From: Opisthocomus hoazin
Lineage: Eukaryota > Chordata > Aves > Opisthocomiformes > Opisthocomidae
Assembly (NCBI RefSeq): GCF_030867145.1
Contig: NC_134428.1
Coordinates: 25,461,537 to 25,525,536, forward strand
DNA: 64,000 nucleotides
Direction of reading: 5' to 3'
The notes under the pieces were generated by a model, which saw only the letters and a program-made list of their open reading frames with translations, was not told the DNA's origin and ran no database searches. Both the position numbers and the translations under genes were made by a program. Positions 41,501 to 50,311 of the stretch are shown piece after piece. Each line of letters opens with the position of its first letter. The first letter of the stretch is position 1.

Positions 41501-44500
41501 ACACGAGTCTGCCACAAGGCTCTACAATAACGCTTTTCTTCCAACCAACGGGCTTTAGCTCCTTCTCTACTAGAAAGCACAACATTTCATTAGGGTATCT
41601 TCAAGTCAACAAAGTTTAGCACAAGTGAAAAGTCGTTCTTCACTGCCAAACTCCAGACGTTTCTGTATAAGTTTGAAGGGCATTTTCTGCATCTCTGGAA
41701 TGGGTTGCCCAGAGAGGCAGTGGAGGCCCCATCCCTGGAAACATTCCAGACCAGGTTGGACAGGGCTCTGAGCACCCTGATCTCGTTAGCGGTGTCCCTG
41801 CTCGCTGTGGGGGGGTTGGACTAGATGACCTCTAGGGCTCCCTTCCAACCCAAAACTTTCTATGATTCTATGACCTATTCAGGGGAAGCAAAATAACCGA
41901 AGCTTTACCTGCCCCAGAAGCACCCACCACCCAGGAGAACATGGTAACACAGCCAGGATCTCATTCTTGCACACTGCAGGCACAGAGAAACACGCTTCTC
42001 TTCTCCTGCACCATTTCACTTGTGAAAACAAACCGCTCAAACCATCAAAACGCGGGCTTTCCGAGCAGCCAGGGAGCAGAGCGCAGCTTTCACAGGTTCC
42101 GCGGCAAGGTGGAGCTCCGCGTCAGCAATGACGGTGCAGGCAAGGCACGGACCCCCACACGCCCGGTGCCGTCGGCCATCAGCCCCGCAGAGGCACCTCC
42201 GGCTCCGACGGACACAGCCGGCGGCCGTGAGAACGCGCGTGGGAAACGCCACGGGATATCGGAGCCGCGCACTCTCCCCGCGCCATCTGGGCGGGGGGCA
42301 AGGCAGACGCAGCCGGCCAAGGCATTCCTAGGTTTTCATGTGGTTTGGAACTGGATCACAAGTGACGAGGGTTTTTAAACTGAGGGCTGAGCAAATACTT
42401 ACTCATCGATTTAAAAACCTGTTGCTGTTGCTCTTGTAAGAGTACTACTCCGTGTTGCACTTGTATCTGGGAAGCTGAACACAGTGGTTTTCTGGAAAAC
42501 ACTGTACTGCAACACACTAAGAGCATCACACACCGTGAACAACTTAGAAATAAGTTTCTTAAAAACAAAATATAATTTCTTAACAGATTCTAACCTTAAG
42601 GATTCTTAATGACTTAGACTTTAAGCCAACACGAGATCATCTTGGTCCCTGAGAAATTCAGAGACACTGACCAACTAACTGCCTTCGCAAAACTCAGCAG
42701 GAACCCCTAAAAGCAGGCCAGAACACCCTCCTTTGTTTCCCGACCATCTGCGCACAGACAAAAACCTCTCATCTTACCAGGGCTTCCAGCACAGCAGCCG
42801 GCGTTCAGCCTTACGCAGCTCACACGCTGACCACTGAGACGCAACAACTGAAGAAGTCACTGAAGTCTTCAACTTCGGTAAATTCAGGTAATTTCTCCCA
42901 CAGCTTTACCAATCCACTTTGCAGGGTATATGGATCAACGTGATTAACAGCCATGCTTACCAAATTTAACCTAGACCACAGCTTGGACACAGCTTGCATC
43001 CACAAGCCATTCCATTTGCTGCTGCGCCAAGAGCAGTTGCAAATGTGCTGACGAGCGCCAAGTCTCACCACAAGCAGCAACCCCAAGCTGAAAGCATAAA
43101 TCGCTGCATGTTTGTCTATAATTGGAAGTTTGTGCTGTTAGAAGAATCACATTCCTGAGCTGCACAACGCACTACATTGTGTCAGCTTTCCCCAAAGGGT
43201 GCAGGAAACAGATAAATAGGCAGATACCAAGGAACTGGGGATGCTGCTGAGGCTGAGGCAGTGTTAAAGGGGGAACCGTGAGCTCTCTCCTCGCTTACAT
43301 CGCGGATGGCAACACCGTTTTGCAAAGCTCTGCACTTCTGCACCGCCCGTTCAGTAGCCCAGGAGTGGCTACCAGGGAACGAACAGTTTATGGAGCTGTA
43401 GACACCAGCTCCAGCGTTCCAGCCAACACAGAGCTTGCTGCCTCCTCGCTCTGCCTGCTCGACAGCCGAGCCAGCAGCACGCAGCCGGTCACACGCTGCG
43501 TTCCCTCTGCTATTAGCATACCGGCGCGCCAGCACTCGCACACGGTTTATGTCAGTCCTTGACAGTTAGTTACCTGAAGTCTGAAAGTCAGCACGCATTC
43601 AGGAAAACAGACCTTCCCTAATCCAGTGTACTCGAACTCTTTCCACCCAAGAAAGACCTAAGTCAATTTTCTAATTAAAGAGACCTCAAACTTCATTTGG
43701 AGATAAACAGGAAATGTTTAAGATAACCATTATAAACACTGAAATGAGATTCTTTTTCTTTTCACGAGTACTCAGATGTAGACAAATGACAACCTAAAAG
43801 ACCAAGCACAAAGCAGATTCTCCCCCTGCCCATAAATATGAACATATGCCAAGGTGGTTTACCGCTTTTTCAAATCTCTTTACCCATGACAACAAGCACT
43901 CCAAGTAAATTACGCTTACCATATTTAACTTTTTTAAAAGGATGTTTGGGTGAGCCAGAAATTTTCATTTACTGGGGTCACAGGCAATGTTTTTTTTTTT
44001 TTCTCCACACAGTAACTAGAAAAACATTAAAGCAGTATTTTTTTGACATTAAATGGCATTGTATGTTAATGTTACATTGGCTGAATGTAGGTAGTGTCTT
44101 ACTGTACACAATCATTCTATAATAGTCATTTTAACATATCCTGCTTTAATGTAACAATTACATCACAAGTAACATCAATTCTGACTTACGACTTGGACTG
44201 CCCAGTGGCTTGAAGGAACACTAAGTATAGTTTGGCACAGTAGCTTCTATGCAGGGCACGAGCTATTAAAAGCTATGTTCAAACACTCCCGGTGAGTCAC
44301 GGCAGTGTCCTGTGCACAGGGCCTAGCAAAACCTATGTGTATACAAGAAGTTGTATTTGAACAGTGGAAAACTAGAAAAGCAGCTATAGTTAAGTTAGCT
44401 TCTTGCATAAAAAAAGATCTTTCTAAGGTGGTTTGTGGTCTCTTCCAGATTTCTAATTAGTCAGGATCTGCTCGTCCCTGGTTGAAATTACTGTAACAGC

Positions 44501-47500
44501 CAAAGGGCAGATCGAGTATCTCTCCCAGCAAGCACACCCACCCAGCCATCCCTCCTGATCTTAGCTGACTTCACCAGACCTCAACTTTCCAGACCAGTTG
44601 GCTAGAATAATTTCTAACCTCCTTGGTACTCTGTTGATTGTACCTAAAAGATGAAAAAAAGAAATTGATGGGAACAACATTAATTAGCTGTGTCCCCAGA
44701 GGCACAAAAGCCTAACTCAGGCAAAATTGTTAGACAGCCTAACAAGTGTCATTAATTACCAACCTGTTTTTATTTACGTAAACAGCATGATCCAAACACC
44801 TCTGTGGACTCATTCCTCATATGAATTACTTAGCTATGCAGTTCAGATGCTTATTAGTGTATCATCTCAAAGCCTTTAATGACAATACCTCTGAACGTTT
44901 ATTTTCATTAGAGATGACTGCAACTATAAAGTAGAATACTTCCGGAGCTTCTAAGCAAAATCTGTCTCCCTTTGTAATTTATAAAATGGTAGGTAAACTC
45001 CAAGACAAGCCCTCATAGATATCTGCAGAATTACCTTTGTTCCTGTCATACACCATGTAATCCTTTTCATTTCTCAGCCTCACACACAGCTCACCTGCCA
45101 CAACGAGGACCTGCTTATGAAGCATCCCAAGGAAAGGTACAAAGGCAGCAGGAATGCAGTGCCCCATCTCTCCTACCCCCCGAGACAGCACGAACCAAAA
45201 CACATTCCGTGACTTCCACTTCACAAGGCACTACACCCAGAGAAGCACAGACTAAATGTGTCTGTGGAAGGGAAAAACCGCTCTCAGTGGGCATGAGCCT
45301 TGGTCCTCACAACAGGTGAAGGTTTAGAGGAATCAATACGTAAATCCCATTAAAAGCAACCTCAGCACGTAGCCTCTAAGGAATCGCAGCCCACCTGAAA
45401 ATCATGAAGTTCAGAATGAAGGTTATTCTTCTCTTCTCCTCCCTGCCCATCTTAATTTTTTAAGCCTAACTAAAAGTTTCACTCTGTTTCCAACTGTTTA
45501 TGCTGCAGTTTGGCTACAGCTCAAAATGAAGTCGCGTTCGAGCTGGTTATTTTGTGTGATCAGCTGCCTATCTGTCACGGTCAAGATGCCCATTTATTCC
45601 GACGCGCTCACTCTGCTCACGCAAACTAATGATTTCCTGGCCAGCCAGGCCTCCGCTCCCAGCACGCCCCAGCCCTGCGTCTTGCAAGTCATCTCCTGCT
45701 GGATGCGAGACCCTCCACGAGGCCACGAGAACCAGGACACGGAGGTTCTAGCTAAGATTGCCCCGAGACAGCTCCGGCACTGCGTCCCAACGAGAGCCCG
45801 GCGCCGGGGCCTGGCCCTCTCCCCGAAGCAGCCACCGCCAGCTGACACCAGCCAGCAAAACTACACGGACCTGCGCTCGAACTGCCAGTTTTCAATGAAA
45901 GGCAAAATAGATTGTTTCATTTTCCCCTTTTCTTCAAGTTTATATAGACAAATAATTGATATTTTACTGTATGGGTTGACCAGAGCTTAAGCTGTTCCCC
46001 TCAGGAGAGCTGCTTGCTTGCAGACCTGCAACAAATCTGTTATATACATAAAAAAACCAAAGTACTCAGTGGCAGATTGAATATTTGTCTTGTTTAAGGC
46101 ACCCAAAACCATCTACGAGAAGTGCTGCAAAATATTCAACACATCTATTAATCACTGTGGAATCCTGTTCCACTCAGCTAATCCCCTCTCTAATTAGTTT
46201 CCTACATGTGTTTCATAATTCTCTATAATACTATCCATGCAGACTCATAGGCTTCCCATAAATGCCATTCCTCTGCTTTAATGAAGCTCTTGCCCATTTT
46301 TTCCTTATTTTTCGTGCTAAAGCAGTTACTTCTCTGGTCCGAAGCCACACTTTTGTGGTACAAGGCCAAGGCTGGCAGGCTTCGGAAGCTGGCTGCGAGA
46401 AAGGCAGTATCACTCATACCTATGGCAAGTGGAACGGGGTAAATCCTGAACTATTGTGGAGTTAAACGTTCCTTCACAAAAGAGAACAAAACCATGGCAA
46501 GACAGCTCACTGACGCACAGCCAAGGTTTGTTGACCTCATGGTAACATGCCTGCTCTCTCCACTTCTTGGTTATGGTGAAGAAAGCTCCGAATGAGTGAA
46601 AAGCAAAGCAGCAGGAAATACCCCTTTCTAACACGGCACCAGGAAGCGCAGCAGCCAGCTGGAGATCCCCCTGCAGAGCGGCATCGAAGGGCAGGCGTGT
46701 GTGCTCCCCCAAACCCTGCGTCTCTCGCGGGGCGGCTTCGGCGCCTGCGGAGCTCCCGACAGCACGCGGGGTCTTCAAACACCGAACGACCCCTTCAAGA
46801 CGTGTACATGACCAGAAGAGTCCTTTTGACACGGGATTTGTCTCCTCATTCTGTCCAGACTCCCGGTTTTGGTAGCCAGTGCCCGGAACACTTGCCTCTG
46901 CTAATATTTCCTGCAAGATCCTACCGACGTCGCATCTCCCAGGAGTCCCACGCTGCTTCGCAAAACCCCAGCATGCTGCGCTGCCCGAAATCTGAAAACC
47001 TCAGCCCTGATATTTGCAAGTGAAACCAATCACCAGTCTTTCACTACTAAGCAATTTTACTCCGGGAAATGAAATCAGACTCTGGGGACTATCTGAATGC
47101 TTGGCTAGTACATGAAATGTAAGGAGGCTGGTAACATCAAGTAGTCACCAATTAATTTTAATAGCACATCTGATACCTCTTGAAATGAAATGTTTTTCAA
47201 GTTAACTTAAACTAAAACTGTAAAGTGAACCATTTCTCCCTCTTTGTACACCCTTGATCTCCCGACGCAGCGTGGCAGGGCTGAGACAGCCCTCTCGCCT
47301 CCTCAGCGGGAGGAGGATGGATGCGGAAGCCCTTCCAGAAATGATCTCTGACTCCATCAAACCAAAGCCATCACGAGACTGGGGGCTCTGACGGGCCTCA
47401 AAACCAGTTACTGCTTAAAATGCTGTTTGTGTCTAAGTGAACATCTAATATAAACGCTTGATTTCAACCTCTTTACAGACAACAGGGCATCCTGAAAGTC

Positions 47501-49787
47501 AGGTGAAAGCATAGCGATGATGAACCAAAAAGAAAAAAATCAAAGAAACACAAGTTTGGGGAAAAACAGTGCTCAGTTACACACATGAATTCGCTGCACT
47601 GTGGGAAATGTAAAAATATCTTCACTGAGTTTCCCCTGTTCCAGCTCCCACACAAACAGGTGAGCACACGTCGCAAGCACCAACACAAACCTCCCGAGTC
47701 TGGTTCCTTTCCCTCCCACCCCCAAATCGCAACCATAAACTAAGTTTTCATTAGGGTTAATGCAGATTTACAGTGATGAAAATGATTTCAGTTACATAAG
47801 TGCTCTTCTTTAAAGATTTTCTTTCTCCAAAAGACACAAATACTCAGGTCAGCAACAGAAGAGTAAATACCACCTTGTGCTAACAAGGTTACACAAAGAA
47901 ACCCCTAGCAGGGGCAATCTGGCTCACTCAAAGCACGTAAAAACACGAGGATACAATTTATACCTGAAAAAGGCAACAAGCACTGGTCAAAGCTTCATGA
48001 TTACCCTCACTTTTCAGCATCTTCTCACCTCTACTCAATCAAAAGAAAGGGCTGTATCTTCTTACATAAAGAGTCCACACGGCTAAGGTAAGATACTTTG
48101 CTTATGAAGTGTTTTGTAGTACTAAAGACATCCCAGTAAGGACGTGCTTGTATTTAACACCGACTAAAACAAGACAGAGAGAAACAAAGTTTAATTCAAA
48201 CTAACTATTAATATTAAGCCTATAAAATCAAATGAGTCAGCATCGTTTTAATTAGTTTTTAACGAAAACAGAGGTACTTTTCCGTATTTTAATGAAACTA
48301 GAAGACCTCACCATCGCCGAGCCGGGCTGCTCAGGCAGGAGCAGGGTACCTGCGGCAGAGCTCCGAGCGGTAAGCGCGCACCCAGCCACACCCCGAGAGC
48401 TCCGCTGTGAAACACCGACAGCCCCGGCTCCCACCGGGCTCCGGCCACGCTTAGTCAAAGGTCACTGCGAACCTCCCAGCCCGTGCCCGGCTATAAACAG
48501 CGCTCCAGATGTCATCCTGATCCTCCCCTGGAAGCCGAAAGCAGCCCGAGATGTTTACCCGACTCAGTGCAATGCAGACTACTGGAAATTCCACCTGGGA
48601 TTTGGAGCTGTGCGCCCAACGCACGCAAAATGGGAATGCCAATAATCACTCCAACAATCTAAAAAAAAAATCCCTTAATTTATAGGAAGAGAGACCGAAA
48701 GGGCACAAGGTTGGTTTGGAAGCTACGCTCTGTTTTACGGCGGAACAAATGCCCCATTAAAGATCTGCTACTTCGCCGTTACCAGCCGACACGCTCGGCT
48801 GTTTTATATGTACGCAGGCCCCAAAGAAAATCAACACCGTACCCGGTGAGGTACAGAATCACAGAGTGGTCGGGGATGGCAGGGACCTCTGTGAGTCCCC
48901 CAGCCCAATCCCCTGCCCAAGCAGGGTCACCCAGAGCAGGGGGCACAGCACCGCGGCCAGGCGGGGCTTGAGTTATTGCAGTGGAGGAGGCCATGAAAGC
49001 ACAAACTCAGATACCACCAAAGACTGTACCTTCTGGATAAGCACGCACTTCCAGATGAAGTTTCTGTAAAAGCAGAGAGCAGTTCCCAGGGGAAAAGCCG
49101 CCGGGCCGGGCCTGTGCCGGCAGCACACGGTAGAGCTGCGGGCGGGCGCTCGGTGCCCGGGCACGGGTCGCCTTCCCCGGAGCCCAGCGAGCCGCGGGAG
49201 GCCCGGCCGGCGGCAGCCAGGCCCGCAAGAGCTCTGCCGGGGCCGCCAGCCCGGGGCCTGCTTCAGCGTGAGAGGGAGCGCGGAGGCGACCCGACCCCCG
49301 GCACCACGGCGGCAGCGGGGGAAGCGAAAGTCGACGGGGCCCAGGCAGGAAGAGCGCGATGCAAACGGACCCGGGGCGCGGGGCCAGGGCGAGCCCCCGC
49401 GTAGCCCCGCTCTCCGCCCCGCAGCGGCCTTCCCGCCCGGGCCCCGCAGCCCGCGACGCGACACCGCCCCCCCCCGCCCCCGACAGCGGAGCCCGGAGCG
49501 GGCGGCACCCCCAGGCAGGGCGGGGGGGGGTCCGGACCCCGCGCAAACCGAGGCACCCGCACCGCGCCCAGCCCCAAACCCACCACGAGAATCCTCCCCT
49601 CCCGCCTTTTCCTCACGCTCCCGAGCGCTCCCGGGCTGCTGCCGCGCCCCCGCCCCGGCTCGCCGGCTGCCTCCGGAGCGGGCTGAAGCTCTCCTCCCCG
49701 GGAGGCCCCGCCGCCCCCCGGCCCCGCCGCCCACCTGCCGACGGTCTGGTTGGCCAGCTGCTTCATCCGGTTGAACTGCTTCTTCAT
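2406..49787 (-). CDS. ARHGAP17: ARHGAP17 (RICH1/Nadrin), BAR and RhoGAP domain protein, full coding region in 20 exons
   Basis: GTPase-activating protein for Cdc42 and Rac1; in vertebrates it acts at tight junctions and in membrane trafficking through SH3 partners such as CIP4 and through angiomotin. Joining 20 exons gives one open frame of 880 codons; the human protein is 881 residues as I remember it. Residues 1 to about 245 are the BAR domain (start [17 protein letters not shown]). Residues about 250-443 are the RhoGAP domain, with the arginine finger in GLFRIAAG (R289), the LRELPEPL motif (329-336) and the [12 protein letters not shown] strand (N399). Residues about 500-838 are serine/proline-rich with SH3-binding stretches (636-646, 795-816). 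The C-terminus ESTAL fits a class I PDZ ligand. Start chosen from homology and a strong Kozak context. The exon junctions keep frame and all introns follow GT-AG. Gene span about 48 kb; half of it is intron 1. Recognition is by recalled human protein sequence. Confidence 0.97.
2537..7831 (-). other. ARHGAP17: ARHGAP17 intron 19
   Basis: 5.3 kb between exons 19 and 20. I see only short open frames, a GC-rich patch at about 3430-3560, and a second at about 5600-5760. No repeat family or RNA gene was recognised. Confidence 0.8.
7832..8443 (-). CDS. ARHGAP17: ARHGAP17 coding exon 19 (proline-rich region)
   Basis: 612 bases, the largest exon. It completes A634 and encodes [11 protein letters not shown], a long run of Pro/Ser/Gln with [13 protein letters not shown] and [16 protein letters not shown], then [13 protein letters not shown] and VPPPPHPP, ending SSKIVT plus one G. 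Acceptor CACAG|C, donor G|GTGAGT. Several PxxP stretches fit SH3 binding (CIP4 and others in mammals). Confidence 0.97.
8847..9010 (-). CDS. ARHGAP17: ARHGAP17 coding exon 18 (Ser/Pro-rich)
   Basis: 164 bases. It completes S579 and encodes [20 protein letters not shown] through [16 protein letters not shown] plus one G. Acceptor TTCAG|T. The donor G|GTTTGT is weak. The [10 protein letters not shown] stretch matches the human protein. It was found by homology only. Confidence 0.93.
11036..11278 (-). CDS. ARHGAP17: ARHGAP17 coding exon 17 (in-frame cassette)
   Basis: 243 bases. It completes S498 and encodes [20 protein letters not shown], then the conserved [10 protein letters not shown] block, through GNEDV plus AG. 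Acceptor TGTAG|C, donor AG|GTAAGA. Length is divisible by three and both borders split a codon at the same place, so skipping keeps the frame. A human isoform lacks about 78 residues here as I recall it. Confidence 0.95.
12500..12656 (-). CDS. ARHGAP17: ARHGAP17 coding exon 16 (linker)
   Basis: 157 bases. It completes D446 and encodes [16 protein letters not shown] through [12 protein letters not shown] to DLLKKE plus AG. Acceptor CTCAG|A, donor AG|GTACGT. The [10 protein letters not shown] stretch is conserved in the family. Start of the disordered tail. Confidence 0.96.
12793..12884 (-). CDS. ARHGAP17: ARHGAP17 coding exon 15 (end of RhoGAP)
   Basis: 92 bases. It completes G415 and encodes [20 protein letters not shown] then [10 protein letters not shown] plus one G. 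Acceptor TGCAG|A, donor G|GTAAAT. Almost identical to the mammalian segment. Confidence 0.97.
13253..13366 (-). CDS. ARHGAP17: ARHGAP17 coding exon 14 (RhoGAP)
   Basis: 114 bases. It completes R377 and encodes [20 protein letters not shown] then [17 protein letters not shown] plus GG. Acceptor TGTAG|G, donor GG|GTGAGT. N399 is the conserved asparagine of the RhoGAP core. Confidence 0.97.
14095..14175 (-). CDS. ARHGAP17: ARHGAP17 coding exon 13 (RhoGAP)
   Basis: 81 bases. It completes N350 and encodes [20 protein letters not shown] and HYHANF plus AG of R377. Acceptor TTCAG|T, donor AG|GTATGC. Confidence 0.96.
14636..14717 (-). CDS. ARHGAP17: ARHGAP17 coding exon 12 (RhoGAP)
   Basis: 82 bases. 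It completes G323 and encodes [20 protein letters not shown] through WTQAA plus AA. Acceptor TGCAG|G, donor AA|GTAAGC. Contains the LRELPEPL signature of RhoGAP domains. Confidence 0.97.
15298..15409 (-). CDS. ARHGAP17: ARHGAP17 coding exon 11 (arginine finger)
   Basis: 112 bases encoding [20 protein letters not shown] through YSDPHAVA plus one G. Acceptor CGCAG|G, donor G|GTATTG. R289 in GLFR is the expected catalytic arginine finger of RhoGAP proteins, so the domain looks catalytically competent. Confidence 0.97.
15806..15933 (-). CDS. ARHGAP17: ARHGAP17 coding exon 10 (start of RhoGAP)
   Basis: 128 bases. It completes D243 and encodes [20 protein letters not shown] through LLETGMREE. Acceptor ACTAG|A, donor GAG|GTAGGT. 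Holds the FGTPLEEHL start typical of this RhoGAP subfamily. Confidence 0.97.
18028..18109 (-). CDS. ARHGAP17: ARHGAP17 coding exon 9 (end of BAR)
   Basis: 82 bases encoding [18 protein letters not shown] through EIQAHQ plus G of D243. Acceptor CTCAG|T, donor CAAG|GTAAAG. Last helix of the BAR domain. Confidence 0.97.
18270..18338 (-). CDS. ARHGAP17: ARHGAP17 coding exon 8 (BAR)
   Basis: 69 bases, 23 codons in phase 0: [20 protein letters not shown] then FVM. Acceptor AAAG|G, donor ATG|GTGAGT. Too short to form a conspicuous open frame; placed by peptide homology and flanking frames. Confidence 0.96.
19072..19183 (-). CDS. ARHGAP17: ARHGAP17 coding exon 7 (BAR)
   Basis: 112 bases. It completes R155 and encodes [13 protein letters not shown] through [14 protein letters not shown]. 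Acceptor CACAG|A, donor AAG|GTATGG. Very close to the human segment. Confidence 0.97.
19887..19963 (-). CDS. ARHGAP17: ARHGAP17 coding exon 6 (BAR)
   Basis: 77 bases encoding [20 protein letters not shown], then DSARG and two bases of an arginine codon. Acceptor CCAG|ACAG, donor AG|GTAAGA. A second AG lies 4 bases into the exon, but using it would break the frame. Confidence 0.95.
20163..20274 (-). CDS. ARHGAP17: ARHGAP17 coding exon 5 (BAR)
   Basis: 112 bases. It completes G92 and encodes [18 protein letters not shown] through DPLYQLTE. Acceptor GAAAG|G, donor GAG|GTAAGT. Matches the central BAR helix of the family. Confidence 0.97.
20980..21034. repeat. 36-bp-period tandem duplication in ARHGAP17 intron 4
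   Basis: AAATTGGCATTATTTTAA occurs at about 20980 and again at about 21016. Two copies only; small local duplication. Confidence 0.75.
21380..21456 (-). CDS. ARHGAP17: ARHGAP17 coding exon 4 (BAR)
   Basis: 77 bases: 25 codons starting [14 protein letters not shown] plus GG of a glycine codon. Acceptor CACAG|A, donor GG|GTAAGT. One residue longer than the human segment as I recall it, which would shift later numbering by one. Confidence 0.97.
22256..22360 (-). CDS. ARHGAP17: ARHGAP17 coding exon 3 (BAR)
   Basis: 105 bases, 35 codons, phase 0 at both ends; begins [10 protein letters not shown] and ends GTDPEKRH. Acceptor ACCAG|A, donor CAT|GTAAGT. Part of the first long BAR helix. Confidence 0.97.
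22361..26528 (-). other. ARHGAP17: ARHGAP17 intron 2
   Basis: 4.2 kb between exons 2 and 3. Contains a 65-bp-period duplication at 24413-24530, a T tract at about 25782-25796 and a C-rich tract near 26436-26449. No exon or known repeat family was recognised. Confidence 0.85.
24413..24530. repeat. 65-bp-period imperfect direct duplication
   Basis: Two 53-base blocks, 24413-24465 and 24478-24530, share GAAAGCA.TTATTTTTGC and AAGACTTCTTAAAA. By eye they differ at about eight positions. Likely an old slippage or unequal-exchange duplication in intron 2. Confidence 0.8.
26529..26568 (-). CDS. ARHGAP17: ARHGAP17 coding exon 2
   Basis: A 40-base exon completing R18 and encoding [13 protein letters not shown], identical to the human segment as I recall it. 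Acceptor CTTAG|G, donor CAG|GTACTA. It is too short to appear as a long open frame and was found by searching for the expected peptide. It is separated from exon 1 by 23 kb. Confidence 0.96.
32300..32427. repeat. 114-bp duplicate, copy A, flanked by 9-bp direct repeats
   Basis: Bases 32306-32419 match 33085-33198 with one difference (T at 32311, C at 33090, a CpG-to-TpG type change). Copy A is bracketed exactly by ACCGGTCCT at 32300-32308 and 32419-32427, like a target-site duplication. The sequence on either side of the copies is unrelated. Not a repeat family I know. Confidence 0.9.
33085..33198. repeat. 114-bp duplicate, copy B
   Basis: Same orientation as copy A and 779 bases to its right. 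It keeps the CpG that copy A has lost and has no flanking direct repeat, so it is the more likely source copy. Confidence 0.9.
33282..33343. repeat. Three-unit minisatellite of about 20-22 bp
   Basis: Units at 33282-33303, 33304-33323 and 33324-33343 share CAG(G)AGCCCAGCACCC. Short array in ARHGAP17 intron 1. Confidence 0.9.
34552..35222 (-). mobile_element. CR1 LINE, 5'-truncated, C-terminal part of ORF2 and 3' end
   Basis: The minus strand has an uninterrupted 204-codon frame (35220 to 34606) with CR1 ORF2 hallmarks: [73 protein letters not shown] and [15 protein letters not shown]. The 3' end carries three TCACAGAAT-type tail units at 34553-34577. The reverse transcriptase core and endonuclease are absent, so it cannot move. 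It is antisense to nothing: it lies in the same orientation as ARHGAP17, in intron 1. The intact frame suggests a fairly young insertion. Confidence 0.93.
36690..37120. other. GC-rich, CpG-rich patch in ARHGAP17 intron 1
   Basis: High density of CG dinucleotides from about 36715 to 36850 (CGGCCGCCTGCG, CGGCCGAGTCGC, GCCCGGCGGGC), declining to the right. Overlapping open frames on both strands (about 155-161 codons) are explained by base composition and resemble nothing known. Confidence 0.5.
41692..41873 (+). mobile_element. CR1 LINE 3'-end fragment
   Basis: The plus strand reads as the last part of CR1 ORF2 and 3'UTR: GGAATGGGTTGCCCAGAGAG, TTGGACTAGATGACCTCTAG, CCCTTCCAACCC and the tail TCTATGATTCTATGA. 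Opposite orientation to the gene and a different CR1 subfamily from the 34.5-kb copy, judged by its ATTCTATG tail. Confidence 0.92.
42060..42320. other. Short CpG-island-like patch inside ARHGAP17 intron 1
   Basis: By hand I count about 30 CG dinucleotides in about 260 bases, close to the number expected from composition, while surrounding intron sequence is CpG-poor. It is far from either gene's start. Could be an alternative promoter, enhancer or unmethylated orphan island. Confidence 0.6.
48853..48993 (-). mobile_element. CR1 LINE 3'-end fragment near the CpG island
   Basis: Same subfamily as the 34.5-kb copy: ACAGAATCACAGAGTGG, AGGGACCTCTGTGAGTC, CTGCCCAAGCAGGGTCACCC and CAGAGCAGGGGGCACAGCAC. 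Only about 130 bases of the 3' end remain, and similarity fades after about 48975. It lies about 90 bases from the GC-rich promoter region. Confidence 0.88.
49735..49787 (-). CDS. ARHGAP17: ARHGAP17 coding exon 1
   Basis: Encodes residues 1-17 plus two bases of codon 18 (AG). The ATG at 49785-49787 sits in a GCCGCCGCC context with G at -3. The donor reads AG|GTGGGC. The exon lies inside the CpG island. The frame is open upstream to another ATG at 49955, but homology supports this start. Confidence 0.95.
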
Positions 49788-49933
49788 GGCGGCGGCCGCT
49801 CCCCCGGCCTCCCGCCGGGCACCCGCTGCCGCTGCTGCCGCTGCTCCGCCGCCGCCCCGGACCAGCCGCCGCCGCCTCCCGCCGCCGCCTCCTCCCTCCG
49901 CAGGCGGCCCCGCCCACACCAGAACCCGCCGCC

Positions 49934-49958
49934 GCTTCCGGCCCCGCCCCGTCACGTG
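49934..49958. promoter_or_regulatory. ETS-like, GC-box and E-box cluster upstream of ARHGAP17
   Basis: GCTTCCGG (49934-49941, ETS-like on the minus strand), CCCCGCCCC (49942-49950, SP/KLF type) and CACGTG preceded by GT (49953-49958, USF/MiT type) stand side by side about 150-170 bases upstream of the ARHGAP17 ATG. A second TTCCGG lies at 49996-50001. Motif matches only. Confidence 0.5.
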
Positions 49959-50230
49959 CCCGCGGAAGAACAGCCGGGTCTCCGGGAGGGGCGGTTTCCG
50001 GTCGCCCCGCCCACCCCGCCGGGGCCCGGATGTCGGCGGTCTCTGGGGATTGCGGCTGCGTTCGGAGCGGCAGCTGGGCCGGGCTCGGTGCGCGGGCGGC
50101 CCCGGGGCTGGCCCTCGTCCCGCGCTTCCCGCGGCGTTATGGCCGAGCGTCCCCCAGGACTACCGCTCCCGGCTTCCCTTGCGGTACTGCCGCGGTTTCC
50201 TAGGCGGGGCGATGCATCCCTCACTCTGTC

Positions 50231-50311
50231 ATTGGGTGCGGTAGGAATAGGCGAGGCTGTGCACCAATCGCCTCTGAGGCGCGGCAGCCCGCCCTGCGGA
50301 GGCGGCCCAAT
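50231..50311. promoter_or_regulatory. Three CCAAT boxes upstream of LCMT1
   Basis: ATTGG at 50231-50235, CCAAT at 50264-50268 and CCAAT at 50307-50311, spaced by 33 and 43 bases. Repeated CCAAT boxes at about 30-40 bp spacing are typical of NF-Y-driven CpG promoters. They lie 80-160 bases upstream of the LCMT1 ATG. Confidence 0.55.

Larger units (their letters stand above)
26569..49734 (-). other. ARHGAP17: ARHGAP17 intron 1 (23 kb)
   Basis: Large first intron, nearly half of the gene. It contains three CR1 fragments, a 114-bp near-perfect duplication (32306-32419 and 33085-33198), a short minisatellite at 33282-33343 and CpG-rich patches at about 29280-29410, 30500-31000, 36690-37120 and 42060-42320. 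No other protein-coding gene was recognised. Large first introns often carry enhancers, but nothing here proves one. Confidence 0.9.

Noticed and set aside
45526-45990. 154-codon plus-strand frame with a hydrophobic start
   Set aside because: The first residues look signal-like, but no homology, no supporting splice or promoter context, and it ends in a low-complexity intron.
48973-49917. 314-codon minus-strand frame beside ARHGAP17 exon 1
   Set aside because: Different frame from exon 1 for the start region and repetitive Gly/Arg/Ala composition; no resemblance to a known protein.
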